A DNA stretch of 64,000 bases from Kappaphycus alvarezii (GCA_002205965.3 NADL03000088.1:186001-250000); one strand, 5' to 3'; counted from the first letter of the stretch, positions 22,100 through 34,607 are shown. Made by a program: numbers and translations. Notes: a model not told the origin generated them from the sequence alone.

Positions 22100-24720
22100 T
22101 TTTTAGATATTAGATAGAGACCAAGACCGCCGTGAGAGATGGAAAAAGAGGGGTTCTCCCATTCTGTTTTAAAATGTCCATGGGTCTTAATAAAAGCCTT
22201 CCGCTGCTTTACGTCGAAGGTGACGTCCAATGCGGTAGATTATTCAGAGGCAAGAATTTGCTCCTAATACATAGCGTTTCATGCAGTGGCACATAAACGG
22301 TGGAGTTGATATGCCAGCTGGGCTTCGTCTGATTCCTGAAGAAAATCACATGATGAGATCAGCGCTGGCCTGGTGGGAAGCGAAGGATTCAGTTTCGAAC
22401 TGATCAGCGCAAAGAGGAGAGCCAATGAAAGTAAATCCAGAGGGATGAAAAAGAAGCAAGGCCGGCTAAGGGGGTGAGTAGTGGATATGAGTCTTAAGGC
22501 ATAAGTTTCGGGCATTTTCAATGCAAAGACAGGACCAGATCCGTGATTTTGACAGAGTACATAGAGTGATTGGCTCCGTGGAAATCACATTACAGTCTTC
22601 TCCATACCGTTTTTCAGGTGTGGGCGAAAGAGCTCTTGAAACTTCAAAAGAACAATGGAGGACAATGGGGAAAAAAAGGCAGATTGGATCCCGCTGCAGG
22701 TGGTACTTTGTGTAAGTCGTCAAACGGCTGGAAGAATGGCCCCTCACCATCGCATACGCCCACTTTGAGTGAATAGTGCAGGAGATATGCGCTAAGAGTA
22801 GCTCTCGTCTTGTGGACAAATAGCCGGGGAGGGGATGGCAAAGGAGGAGGCCGATACAGCGACTACATTTTTTCAAAAAAGTGTTGCCCATCGCTAATAA
22901 CTTTACCTGACGTGAAAGGTGATTACTCCCGGGTTATATCGAAAAATCACAAATTTTAGAAACTCCCTTTGGGAATAATTAGTACGAAGCCAGTCATTTC
23001 CGCAAATTCCCATTTCCTTCCTCTCGCGATCAATCCTTCACCCCTCTTTCCTCAAACCAATAGTTCTACTTCTCTTTCAAACTGAAAAGAAATTCTACAG
23101 TCCTTTTTTTATAAATCCAAATTCACTGTACGAATACATTTTCTATTTTCTATTTGAATATTTTTCCTCCTTTTTCAAAACGAAATCTCTCGGCCCACGA
23201 TTCGCTTTGCTCTCAAATTCAGTTGCGATATACAATCAAGCGTATTGTTTTATTGCCACGATTCCATACAAACTCAAAGCTGAAAAAATGTCGCAGTCGT
23301 TATTTTGCCCAAGTCCGTGAAAATTTCGAATACATTGACCTACTTAAAATTCCATAGCAAATTTTTTGAAGCAACAACACCTGCTATCAACCTTTGCATT
23401 GGCTCACACACTTTTTCCTAAATATGGCCAACTTTCTCTCGTCTATCACTATCGCTAAACCAATCAGGGCCCGCTATCCTATCAGCGAACTTGCTTCGAT
23501 GGCCGATGGAAAGACTGCATACGAGTATTACTGCAGAAAATGAACCTAGAACTCGTTCGGGAGTGTTTTCGACTTCAATTTGTGGAGAAGGCAGAGAAAA
23601 CAGACGAATAAGAAAAAGCAGAGGATACAGGAGAGCTGGTTGAGCCGGAAAAGAATATAGCAGATCTAGAGGATCCGAGGATGATAAAGATTGGTTGTAA
23701 CAATGGGAGCCACTAGTGTACAACCGGTGGGGAGTTGCTGCGGAGGACAGAGGGGAGAGTGAGGATGTAGTTGCAATCGCAGATCCCTCTGTTGCGGTTT
23801 TGTGAACTTTGGGGACCTTGTTGAGGGATTAGAGGACCTTGGTATGTCCAAAGAGGCTACTTCTCATTCTGGGCCGTCCGACAGAGTTCGTAAAACCTGC
23901 ATTGCGGGAGCAGATATTTTGGATGAATCCTTTTACTGAATCCTTTTACTCTGATTTCGACGACAAAGACTGTGTGATGGACTCCATAAATGTATCCGGA
24001 GACACATATGTTTACCCTGATAGTATCTGTTGTTAGTCTTTCCCGTCCACAAGGTTCCAATTAATGGTTTTTATACTATTTAATATTTTCTGTTGAGACT
24101 GAGGGGTTAGCCAAAAAGTCTATATAAGCTGAGTAAATTCGATCCTATAGGAGAGGTCAAGAAAGTGGGGAAAGAACTTCGTGTATGGACCCAAGTAGCT
24201 CAGATGTCAAAGGTCAACTTCTGGCCGAAGAAGCATTTCTTTCACGCTAGTCCATAACCATAGGGGTGGACCCCGGCCCTTCCGTACTCCCTCATAGCCC
24301 CTTGCACCCCCCTGATTCATCTCTTATCGTTCCCACAACTATACCTCAGTAGCACTCCAGTCGCTTACAATACTTCCGTTCTAGGATAGTCGATTGTAAG
24401 AATCTCATCCCCGGTGAATTATTCCTATGCGAGATCATGCTGAGACGAAACGATCTCTTTCGGATATTGAGTTAGAGCAGCTCGGCGAAGGTGCGAGAAT
24501 AGGGCGATCCAGACGTGGAATCTCGCGTGAGCGCTAGCAAGCCTCTGAGAAGGAGTAAATATCCAGAGCAATGGAGGATTTCTGTACTTGCGGTGGAAAA
24601 ATAGAAGAGAAACACGGGATTCTCGTTTACTGTAAAAAGTAAGCTGGCTGATATCCAGGCAACTTGTATGGAGAATTTGATCATGGCAATAGTTCAGAGA
24701 TTATGATTCCTGTCACAAGT
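22100..24720. other. Mixed-composition stretch, no gene recognised
   Basis: Several overlapping short ORFs on both strands (22466-22891 minus, 23418-23723 minus, 23839-24036 plus) lack recognisable domains. A 13-bp direct duplication, gaatccttttact, lies at 23925-23950. Confidence 0.45.
23925..23950 (+). repeat. 13-bp tandem duplication
   Basis: gaatccttttact occurs twice without spacer. Thirteen bases is not a multiple of three, so it would shift any reading frame crossing it (the ORF 23839-24036 crosses it). Confidence 0.85.
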
Positions 24721-24729
24721 GATGCAGTC

Positions 24730-25560
24730 GAGTTTGAGGTTAGCAGCACCTCGCGCGATACGTCTTCTGGACCTGACCACACACTAGCAGGTTGGTTTCA
24801 CCTCCGGTGATCGATGTCTTCGAAAGCGTAAAAAATTGCAAACTGCTCCGCCTTTTCACCTCCTCGTCCAGACTCTAGTCAGCCTAAAATCTTGAGTAAA
24901 TTGCAATGGTTTCCTCCCCCTACTTATCAATCATAGCGCCAGAGGCTACCTGCCATGCTCTTTCCTGCCTCTCGGGGCTCATGCAACTCTTCTTACACTC
25001 TGGCCAAAGCACTATAAGACCCGGACCATCGTTGATCTGTCGGTTTTTCGCCACCGTGCTACGAAGACGCTATTCCCTCAAGTAATCGATGGCATTCGCG
25101 ACTTTCGCGGCCCATTACAAAGGGTAACTGGAATCAGGGCCGGAATGGACGGGATCTTCAACAGCACTCGCACTCTATTCCGTCGTTTCTCTCGCAGCTG
25201 AGCTACTTCGGCGGTCCTCATAGACGCGGACAAAGCCTCCAACCAAGATGATCGCCAGGTACTGCTTGACCGCATGCTGCCCTTGGTCCCGGGCCTCGCT
25301 CGATTCAAAACATGGTTTTCGGGCGTACAACAACCTTCGTAGGTGGTTCCAAACTGTCACAATACGACTATCACGGGTGACCAAGGTACTCAGCAGGGCG
25401 ATTCTGCCAGCATGCTACACGTTACCCTTCCTATCCAGCCGCTCATCCACAGAATTGCAAAGTAAACAGATTTGGTCGTAATTTACTGGTATGCTGATAA
25501 CACTACGCTCAAGGGGTCTCTTATGGACACCCGAGGGGCCCTATGCTTACCTCCGAGACG
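24730..25560 (+). pseudogene. Reverse transcriptase core fragment, frame-broken
   Basis: Plus-strand frames contain, in order: TSSGPDHTLAGWF (fingers, near 24765); LIDADKASNQDDRQVLLDRM with LPLVPGLARFKTWFS (motif A region, near 25220-25320); GTQQGDSASM (motif B, 25385-25411); and WYADN at 25487-25501, in place of the catalytic YADD of motif C, followed by TLKGSL and TRGAL. Asn for the second Asp, plus several stops and frame changes, indicates a dead copy. The element stops abruptly at about 25565, where an AT-rich repeat begins. Confidence 0.75.
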
Positions 25561-25565
25561 AAGGA

Positions 25566-26640
25566 TGTGAAAATTTAAAAATTGTTTTAAAAAATAATGG
25601 AAACTTTTCAACTTATTTTTTGCATCGATTGCAGTGATGAAAAATAATGGAACAATATTTTATCAGATGTCTGCAGCTATTATTTACTGTGAATCATCGA
25701 AAAAAGCATGTAGGCAGGTTGGTTTTTGAATTGTACAATTATAATTACTGAAATCATACCGTTAACAAATATCATTTGGATTAATTGTGTAAATTGACCA
25801 AATATTTTAATCTCTATCCCGGTGCCCTACAGTGATGCTAAATTGTGGAGCAATATTTTTATTGAGGCCCACAATTTATATTTATTATGAATCATCAAGG
25901 AATAATTTTAACTATTTTACACTGGCACTTTTTTATGCTGAATTAAGTGTGAAATAATTTTTATGTCCTACAGTTGGGTTTTTATATTATACAGGCTATA
26001 ATCATTGCATTAATGCTACCAACAAATTATTATCTGGATGATTGCTTACCTGGAAAATACTGCAATAATTATTGCTGAGCCTGAATTATGTCTGCCAAAA
26101 TTATTGAACGGCTCACCTGATTTTTGTAGTAGGTTCACCCTGGTGTAGATTATAAGTAGTCTAGGTTGTTAGAAATATTTTACATCCTCGGGCTATCGAA
26201 ATATTCCCCTCGATCAGATATTATAAAATTTGGTTTTCTATTCATTATTCATTCTAAGTCCAATTGTGGCATTTATTTATTTATTCAATTTGGAACTATT
26301 TATTATTATTGGGATCTACCTATCCCAATTATTTTGCATTAATGCTCACCTGATAACTATTCTATAATTTTTAGTGAGCATGAATTTAGTCTAGAAAAAT
26401 CATGTTTGTAGCTTTTCTACATATATTAAGATTTTACCAATGATCCACTATCGTCTACTTTTCTAAATTATTCTGATCTAAAGTATAAATAGTCTTCGCC
26501 TGTTAGAAAAAAATTGGCAAAGCTCGGGTCATCGAACTATCCCCGTCGATCAGCTATCAATAAATAATGGTTTTCATATTACTATTATTCTCAGCCCTAT
26601 TCAGGTAATTGGATCTACGCACTTCATTTAATTTTTTACA
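25566..26640 (+). repeat. AT-rich repeat family, about two to three diverged units
   Basis: Units share a 5' block (aaca/gcaatattttat... then gaatcatcraaaaaa-like) near 25630 and 25840. They also share a 3' block: a GTTAGAAA stretch, then ctcgggctatcgaa and cccctcgatca, near 26168-26220 and 26500-26560. A further single unit lies at 52850-53345. The 3' block contains an ATCGA...TCGAT inverted pair. No coding potential seen; likely a non-autonomous mobile element or satellite-like family. Confidence 0.6.
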
Positions 26641-26954
26641 AAGGACCCGCGTATGGCGCGCCTCTGAATGCTAAGAAAATCCGCATCTACTCGCCGCCCG
26701 TCCCGCGACAAGAGCGCCAGGCTTTTCTTGGTGAGTTTCGCCTCTCACAATGCTCAACCAACGGGTTCGAACTATTGGGCGTTCCAATCAGCAGATGCTG
26801 GTTCACAAACTCGTTTCTGCAAGGCAAGATCGATAGCTACTGCGGCACTCTCCAGTTGCGAGACACAATGATGACGAACCTTGGCCGCGCTACCACAAGC
26901 ACCGCCTGTGTACATCGGGGTGCCTAGGCAAGCATGCTTTCATGCCGTTTTAGA

Positions 26955-27003
26955 TTCCCCCCGCTAGAAGTGTCTGAAGACGAGGTAAACTACCCTCTTC
27001 CCC
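26955..27003 (+). repeat. 45-bp shared module, copy 2 of 3
   Basis: Reads ccccgctagaagtgtctgaa then gacgaggtaaactaccctct. It matches the copies at 9541-9592 and 51358-51405. Confidence 0.75.
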
Positions 27004-27009
27004 CCCCCC

Positions 27010-28020
27010 TTTCACGCTCGCCGAACAGGCAGAAACTCGTGCCGCTACCGAGTTCTTTGACGACTTGCAGAGGTAGTTCTTCGCGGAGCTTCATGGTTTC
27101 ATGTTCTCCGCAAAAGCATGGTCGCAGCCCGCCCTGCCTGTCCGACATGGTTGCCTCGGCTTCACACTTCTCGAAACGTTCCTCCGAGGTACTGTTGCCG
27201 CAATTCTCATTGATGCTGCACCGGCCTGTGTCAGGGCTGAGGCACACATCGAACACTGCTCCACTGCCCTCATCAGCTCCTGATGCAGCCAAGGTAAGTC
27301 TTTCTTTTTCCGTCAAGATGCCATCCCCATGCGGGTGTTTGTGCTCCGCATCCCCGACCATCTCCACTCTCTCGAACTGGGCTTGTACGAGTTGCCTCCC
27401 CTCGCTGCAGAGCACATCGACGTCCAATCTTACCGTAAGCTTGTGCAGCATGTGGCGCAGGCCAATGCACACTGGGACGACGAAGTATTGGCTCGTTCCC
27501 CGAATCCCGAAGACCACACCGCCACCGCAGTGAGGCCCCGGATACGCAGCCCCGCATCCCACAAAGGCCCTTGTGCCGCATTCCTCTTTGTACATCCGTC
27601 CGCAGACATGGAAGTGTCTGCGGCGCACTGAAAGAATATGTTACCGCGCTAACTCGGGCTGCCCGTTTATGATGACTCGCTTCCTCGGAACTACGAGCAT
27701 TGTAAAAAGCCCGATGTACAGGTTTGGAGTACACACAGTAGACCTGTGCCTCTCTGGCTTCGGTCGCAAACAACGGCATGATTCTCTCCGCAACGTCATT
27801 GCTGGCAGTATCGCCCATGCAACAAGCCTGGACTGCCAGATCGAAGTCCGCTGCCCATGACAAGTACTGAGCTGCGACTCGCTGACATACTGGTCCATCC
27901 AGCAGCAGCTCCCGACGGCACTGCGGTCCGCCTAACTGCCTGTGGCGACACCGTCGTCTAACAGTAGGATGATGTACGATCAAAGGCCACTCGGAAGTGG
28001 AAGGTGCGTTTGCAGTTTCG
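27010..28020. other. GC-rich island with overlapping ORFs, probable decayed transposon
   Basis: Long ORFs overlap on both strands (26934-27533 plus Ser-rich; 26990-27628 and 27273-28028 minus), and none is recognisable. The minus frame includes AADFDLAVQACCMGDTASND, and another has CGTRAFVGCGAAYPGPHCGG. Composition contrasts sharply with the AT-rich tract to the left. The RT-like region at 28020-28510 adjoins it on the same strand, so this may be the rest of that element. Coding strand uncertain. Confidence 0.35.
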
Positions 28021-28510
28021 CACCGCAACTGTGTTCGTGGCAGTAAGCGCCGTAATGACGATGATTGTCGCGCTCTGGAGTGTCACGGCAGGGCCTGTAG
28101 TAGCTGTACTTGGCAATATGTGTTGGCGAGCAGAAGGATTTGCAATAGTAACGTTGACAGCAATATCACTTGTGTAAAGACCATATGACTTCGGGGTATA
28201 GATGGCCAATCGTATTGGACGGGACTCCCAATGAATAGAAGAGTTGGGATCTTGGGGGAAGCGTATTGTTCGACTAGTGCAGGAACACCAAATTCCTTAC
28301 AGAAGCGGCGAAAACGTTGCGAAGGACCTGATTCCGGCGAGTCATGCCGTCTTCGTACTTGCAGATCAACGCATGTTGACTGCTTGGATCCAAGACGGGC
28401 GCGACGTCGACAGAGCGCCGGGAGCAGACCGTACAACGAGTAGATCCTGGGAATGTCGCGATACCGAACGCATAGCCAGAGCGACCTTCCAAGCAGGGCA
28501 GGCAATTACG
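28020..28510 (-). pseudogene. Reverse transcriptase C-terminal domain, degenerate
   Basis: Minus-strand frames give ALICKYEDGMTRRNQVLRNV, then RRFCKEFGVPALVEQ, then SDIAVNVTIANPSARQHI and FHFRVAFD. The order C-x-Y-x-D-G...R-x-N-x-x-R, then ...DIxVxVTxxxP, then a FxPxVFD-like end matches the C-terminal domain of non-LTR reverse transcriptases of the same broad type as 8892-12618. The reading changes frame several times. Polymerase motifs are not seen nearby. Confidence 0.5.
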
Positions 28511-28749
28511 TACCGCGGTGGGGGTGAGGAGCGAAGAGAAAACAGAACAAGAGTACGATCTGTGCACAGAGAGGATCCGTGGTTGGTCGGGTGCTGCTGT
28601 GGACAAGAACAACCTGTCAGACTTTCAGACTTGGAAAGCATGAGTTGAGTTGTGATCGCAGACTGGAGCTATTGGCGCATTAGTTGTACAATCTGGTGGT
28701 CTATCGGACAATCTAATTTTCGCGCATGTCGCGGCATGTGTGGATCACC

Positions 28750-31550
28750 CTGTTAGCTGTTTGGTAGCAATACAGTCGGATCCTGCTGGGGACACCAGTC
28801 ATACTAATGGCGTAAAGTTCTCATCACCTCTCCATACTGGACGGGTTGTCTCGACTGTAACAGAAGAGAGGGCACGTAATATTCCAAGAATAAAACTCGC
28901 TGCTTGCTGTTGTAGTCTGGCGAATGAGCAATGCGACTGGTGCTGCAAAAGGATTGGAACGGCCGAAAAAAGGAATGCCAGAGCAGAATTGTAAGGACTT
29001 TTAAATATGATAAAAAATCCTGGCCAAATGAAAATTACTGGCATACTGTATTACTGTACAGTGATCAGAAACAGTAAACGGTATTATAATAAGATCTAAA
29101 TAAATGAAGCGTATTATTAATATAAGAAGAAAATTGTTAATTAAAGATACTAACATAAAATTTATTATCAGCAATAAAAAATTATATTGAGCCTGTAGAA
29201 ATCATTCGCTCCAAACAAATGCTTTGGTGGATGGAACGGAAATTCTGGATGAACTCAATCCAACATGAAAATATTGATGTTAGGATAATTGCATGACTTT
29301 TCCATTGGTCGCAGTAGAAAAGCCTCGCACTAGGATTCGCATGTGCACTTGCCAGTTCGCACGAACGCCGCTGCCACGTCCAACGCGGCCTGCTAGGCTG
29401 GTCTGGCGGCGGCCTTCTAGCGCCTTTGACCCGGATTAACTCCGTTTCTTGGTTCCCCCATGCCGACCACTTGTACCAATTATTGATGCGTTTTGAACAT
29501 AGGCTAACCTATTTTTCAATCATAAAACAACCCAATTTTTCCCCTTGCCAGTTGGAGGCGGGACAAGCGATGCACACGTATTTCCCTGCAGATATCATAA
29601 CTTTATAAAACGATCCGCATGTGAAAACATCTCAGAGAGGACCTCCTAAATATTTGCAGTACAGGAATAATTCTCAGTGCTGTACTCGTTGGATTGCCAG
29701 CACGAAATCTAATGCATTTTCTTAATGCGTAAAGCCATGCCTTCTTTGCGCATATTAAAAAAGGACATAGAGAGGAATTTATCGATTGCTTTCATAGAGG
29801 AGGGCTTCATGGCATTATTGCTGCGACTGCGTTTTCGTTTTGACTGATGATAGGACATTGTATTTTATTCTTGTTTCCCTTGCTTAGGCACCTGGAAATC
29901 CGGTACAGGCCCACAACTGAAAATTTATTCTACCATTTTTGACATTTCATGTCGTTGAAAAGCTGTCAATGCATTGCGAGGAGCACGAATCCACAAAAGA
30001 AGCGAGGATTTCATGCCATGCATCTGCTCACTTGATCGAAATGATTCTCCACAGCAACAGCCACTCAACCACAGTTTGGGAATGCCTCGAAATCCATCGT
30101 TGCAATATCTGTGGAATCAATAAATTTAACGGAATGAGACTGGATCTTGTTTCAAAACATAACGGGTACAATGTTCTCGTGTAGTACAGTACCAAATGGA
30201 GCACAACCGTGCAAATTTATTTAATCACTTGGCCACACGTGATGAGGTGGCAATGCTTTCTGATGAATCACCCTTTATTACTATCAGACTCGAATATCGA
30301 GGGAGAATAACAAATATCGAAAATCCTCTGCAGTGGTTCGGTAGAAAACTGAAGTTAAAATTCTTGTGCAGTGCACATTGGTGCATGGGGCAATTTCGCT
30401 ACAAGGAATTCTTGCAATGTCCAGCGTAGAGAACCGTCACAAAACACGTGTGATCGCTACGTTGATTTTCAAAGCGGGCGTATGGACTTGTAAAAGTTTC
30501 ATCTTTGCTTTTAATCCCTCCGATAAGCTGGGAAATCTGTGCTGTTTTATTGCTTGAAAAGGAGGCCAACTATGACGACAAGGGCGCGCTCTTTACTGTA
30601 AGATTCGAGAGCCTCCCTGGAACTGAGCACATGTAAGCACGAAGCTTTAGTGGCAAGTAGCCGATGTTCTAGAAATCGTATCGTCGGAATCGTTCTAAAC
30701 AATAGTAATACTGTAACTACGGCATTTCACGCAAAGTATTGGTGGCTTAATCAGGTTTAGTGGCAGACAAGCATCGATGTCGCAGATTTGTTTTCAAAGA
30801 TTAATATTTCCACCTAAGAAATAACTGACCTCTAGTTTCTGGCAGTCTGTTAATGCATCTGATATGTTTGTTAGCAGGGACGAAGACGAGGACGAGGCCT
30901 CCAAGAATGGCGGCATGCAGCTAGGCGTCCTGTATCGACAAAAAAATCGTCAAGAAATTTTAAAACCATTGGATGACATCGCTTATCAGTTTATAATTTT
31001 GCGACCCAAACCAATGCAACCAAAAAATCTGCTTGTACATGAAAAATCTCAGATGTTAGGAATGTGAAAACAATTTTATTCATCTGACAGATCATGTGTA
31101 AAGACTAGTCTGTACAATAAAGTGTACTATGTCGCTTCAGTAGAACACAGGGTACGAAAATTACCAGGCAAGTTCTCGTAGCATGCGAAGAGATACCTTT
31201 GCAAACGAAATGTGATTGGGTTACAGACAATACATCTGTCACAGTAAACGAGCACCTCCTTTCCCCTATTGCAAAAAAAGGAGATTCCTTCACGAGTATC
31301 GTCGGTACAATCAGAAGAGTACCTGTATCGCTATATTGTCTGTCTGGCTTTGATCAAGTTGTGGTCAGTATCTATTTTCCATTTCTTACAAGGCCGGCAA
31401 TTTTGTCCTTTGCTTGACAACTGAACTTGCTGAGGCATAGATTTCTACGATCCTAAAATGAAAGGTGTGAAATATATCAATGTTATCAATATTTCCCTAG
31501 AAGATAGCTATTTTACAGCCTCATGTTGTTCAGCAATGAGCAGGACTCTT
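28750..31550. other. Sparse stretch with small unassigned ORFs
   Basis: The ORFs at 29939-30184, 30196-30429, 30864-31067 (starting MFVSRDEDEDEASKNGGMQL) and 31199-31417 on the plus strand have no recognisable domains. A phrase at 31210-31245 (acatctgtcacagtaaac) resembles the repeat segment at 62356-62373 (acatctgtcacgttaaat). Apart from the RT tail at 29345-29412, nothing is supportable. Confidence 0.4.
29345..29412 (+). pseudogene. Reverse transcriptase C-terminal tail remnant
   Basis: The plus frame reads TNAAATSNAAC, an in-frame stop, then AGLAAAF and a stop. This parallels SAVMSNAACLMAGLKVAF* in the inverted-repeat arms. Only the last 20 or so codons are present. Confidence 0.5.
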
Positions 31551-31551
31551 A

Positions 31552-31565
31552 GAGATACATAAATA
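31552..31565 (+). promoter_or_regulatory. Candidate TATA-like element of FAD/NAD(P) gene copy 2
   Basis: agatacataaata lies about 130 bp upstream of the ATG at 31692 and is conserved with copy 1 (4688-4700). The 5' leader in between also aligns (for example ctttgcgacttcttac here, cttcgcgacttcttac in copy 1). Confidence 0.4.
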
Positions 31566-31691
31566 CCCTCTCTCTCGTTCCGGTCTTCGGTCCCCTCGCT
31601 CTCTCATCCTTATTCAGCATCTGCAAAATCTAACATCAACTTGAACTACCTTTGCGACTTCTTACGTTCTAACTTCCTAAACACCTAACAA

Positions 31692-34113
31692 ATGGATCTT
31701 CTTCTTATTGGCGGAGCCCCCGCAGCGTCATCCAGGCTAGCTCTGATATGGTCTTCATGCTCCTCTACAATGAACACTTCCAGGATCTCCAAAAGCTCGG
31801 CGCTCACTACGATGTCACGACCACAATCATTGAGAAGCAACCGTATGTGGGCGCAGGTATGGCATTCTCAGCAGGCCATGAAGGTATGACAAACACACCC
31901 GTCGAAGGCGATATTACTTTCCCGATCCCTGTCGCTCATCAGAGCCAAGAAAAGGACACTATCAAGGCTTTGCTCAGCTATCGCGAACGCTATGAGAGGC
32001 GCTTCGGGGGTGCAGAATCTGGGCAGTACTTTCTTACTCTGAATCAACAATCTGCCCGGAGCTGTGATGTTCAAAAAATCCCTCGGTCCCATGTCCTACA
32101 CTCCTCAAGGCATGCTCGATCAGGAGAAAGCATTCCTCATGCGCGAAGTGTTGGTGAGGAGGAGCTTGCCTCATTTTCACGCATCAGCCAGCTCGCCACA
32201 GAGCACCTCCCCTTCTTCAAACTGGACGTTCGTCCTTCGACTCTAGCTACTCACATTAGTCTCAACGGAACCCATCAGGCCACGGCTACTGTGAAGCAGG
32301 TCGACTCGGGCGCCATCAATCAGATCACTGCTGACGTCGTCCGACTCAACTCCGGCACGCCCCTAGTGAATCCCATCTCTGATCCTAGTGTAAATAGGTC
32401 ACATTCTGCCAGCCGATGAACGCTGCTGACCTCAGGCAGTTTCTCCGCAGCAGGGGCCTCTTGAACGCTAAGGCATGCTTATTCCGGGCAAGCGCATTAT
32501 TAGCGGTGGATGAGCTTGTCCGGATTGGACCAGATCGCTGCGCTGAGCTCGATCAGAATCTGAATCTGAGGAGGACGACGAGAATCACTACTCGGATATA
32601 GAGTGACAGATTTTGCAAAGCAGACATACCCAGGTGCCCTCACTTATATCAGCAGGACAGCCGGGAAGGCAGCACTCCCAAGCATGCTTCACTCACAATT
32701 GGCAACAGGGAACTCCGGTCATCGGCAACACGCGGAATCTACATGCGCTCTTCCTTCATCAGAACGGCGAGGAAGTTTTCAAGGCTTGGTACGACATCCT
32801 CGAGTGTGCCGTGGCTCGGGCGACGGGTACCACCCCAGAGAGAAGCTAGGAGAGCCCACGTCTACTGAATCCTTGCTCAAAAAACAGTTTGAGGAAACTG
32901 AATGGCACCTGCAGTGCCGCCGCAACGCCGGGATTTGTGAGCAAAACGGAGACATGGTGGGCAAAAAGCATTTCCTCAAACTGTCAACCAGGACTTTGTA
33001 CGGTGCTTGGCGCCAAGCCACTCTCAGTACGTTGCTCGGATTCGCCTTGAGCAAGAAAGCGAAGCTGTTCATACCATGGATGCACTGGCTCCCCTAACGT
33101 GGACAGGGCGCCAGGGATACATGTATCACAGGCACAGATAGCTGCCATCACAAACCCGAAAAGTGCCGCGAAGTCATCGAACATGCACCTAGTCCAGCGT
33201 CTGGGGGATGTGATGAACAATATCGTTGCGTCCCCGTCGGAGGTCCATAGCATGTTCCATTTGCTCATCGAAGCTGGTATTGCCAAGTACGTCCAGGCAT
33301 CTTACTCCGCAATTGAAGCTGAGGCAGACGGCCAATTGATGCTGAATGACGAAGCCTACGACGCCGTGCTGGTATCCGGAGTGATGACAAGACGCGGATG
33401 TGACATGGAAGTCGCTACTACCCCAAGTCAGGCCCGCAAAGGAAAGCAACGGGACAATCCCGGCGATTGGGAAGCACCGCCGTTTTTCGAACAAGGATGG
33501 CAGCCCTGTGGCAGTGGAGAGCAACACGTTTCTTGGGAAAGGATTCCGCAGCAAGGCTGCTGACGGCGCAGTCGCTGCTAAACAGCTGCGCGTTTGATGT
33601 GAACAACCGGGACTCAGCTGTGAATGATGCACCATCGTTTACCATGAGGAGGATGGCTCTGGCGCATTTGCACGCAGCCGGGCTGGACGCGCATTCGGTC
33701 CTCGATAACATTTATGAGAGCATGAAACCCTCACAAGAGACTATATGATGCAGAGGTAGAAAGATTCAGGGAACCTTACGAGAGCGGAATAGAGATGTGG
33801 GCGTATCTGAAGGCCATCACGCGCTTCTCAAAGGGAAATGCGGCAGTGTTTGGGATTTGTATGACCTAGGGATCACAGCGAATGGAGGAACAGTTATGAA
33901 GATGATGGGGGAGAGTAGGAACCTAGACATGGAGAAAGCGGCGTCAGATTATCTGCACCGTGTAACGTCTGCTGCGCAGTACAGCCAGCATCGCGAGAAG
34001 AGTTTTATGGAAGATTTGTCGATGCAACTGAGAATGAAAACGGAAGGGCATATGAAATGGCGTTGGAAATTGCAAGGAATCACCTTGAGAATAGTAGAGT
34101 AGTAAGCGTGTAG
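31692..34113 (+). pseudogene. FAD/NAD(P)-binding oxidoreductase-like protein, copy 2 (frame-broken)
   Basis: Inverted, diverged duplicate of 2127-4557, about 85-90 percent identical by eye. The ATG at 31692 is followed by a glycine-rich Rossmann loop split across two frames, and then by LGAHYDVTTTIIEKQPYVGA and LLSYRERYERRFGG. A later LAPLTWTGRQGYMYH-type segment and SNMHLVQRLGDVMNNIVASP are conserved with copy 1. The C-terminal frame runs EIARNHLENSRVVSV to a TAG at 34111-34113. Frame changes occur near 31730, 32000-32100, 32850, 33085, 33400 and 33740, mostly at sites different from copy 1. The family resembles PF13454 FAD-NAD(P)-binding proteins; activity unknown. Duplication was older than the inverted-repeat arms at 45-64 kb. 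Confidence 0.55.
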
Positions 34114-34607
34114 ATGTCCTATTGGAAAACTAATCAGAGATTACTGCGTGACGTTCAATATGCTGCGATGTTACCGAATTAAATCTTTCAACTATTAAAT
34201 AACACAAATTTTCTCCCTATATGATGCGCTTTTGCCGTTCCGTTATTGGATACCAGCATTTTCCCTGAATTGCTTATGAGGATCAATGAGCAGAGGCCTC
34301 TTAAACTGTGCGGCTTATGTTTATATTTTCGTTGGGTTGTATGAACTAAGAGGTAGTCTCGCTCAGTGTTGTTGTTAAAAAAGTTGAGTGGAACAAGCGT
34401 TGGTTTTCAAAAGAAAGGGATTAACATTCCACGTGAAGAGCATCAGTAGCCATTAGATGCTTATCATCTGACCAGAAATGGTGAATGCTAACAAATTAGA
34501 GTTCCCAATACTCCATTCAAACCCATATCCTATGCTAGTGCCTTAGATAAGGCAACTCAAATTATTGCACTCCATACAAGCCAGGTGTCGATGGAATAGG
34601 GGGGAAG

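Noticed and set aside
26934..27533. 199-codon Ser/Pro-rich ORF on the plus strand
   Set aside because: It is overlapped by equally long minus-strand ORFs in a GC-rich island. Long antisense ORFs are expected from GC content, and the Ser/Pro composition is that of a shadow frame.
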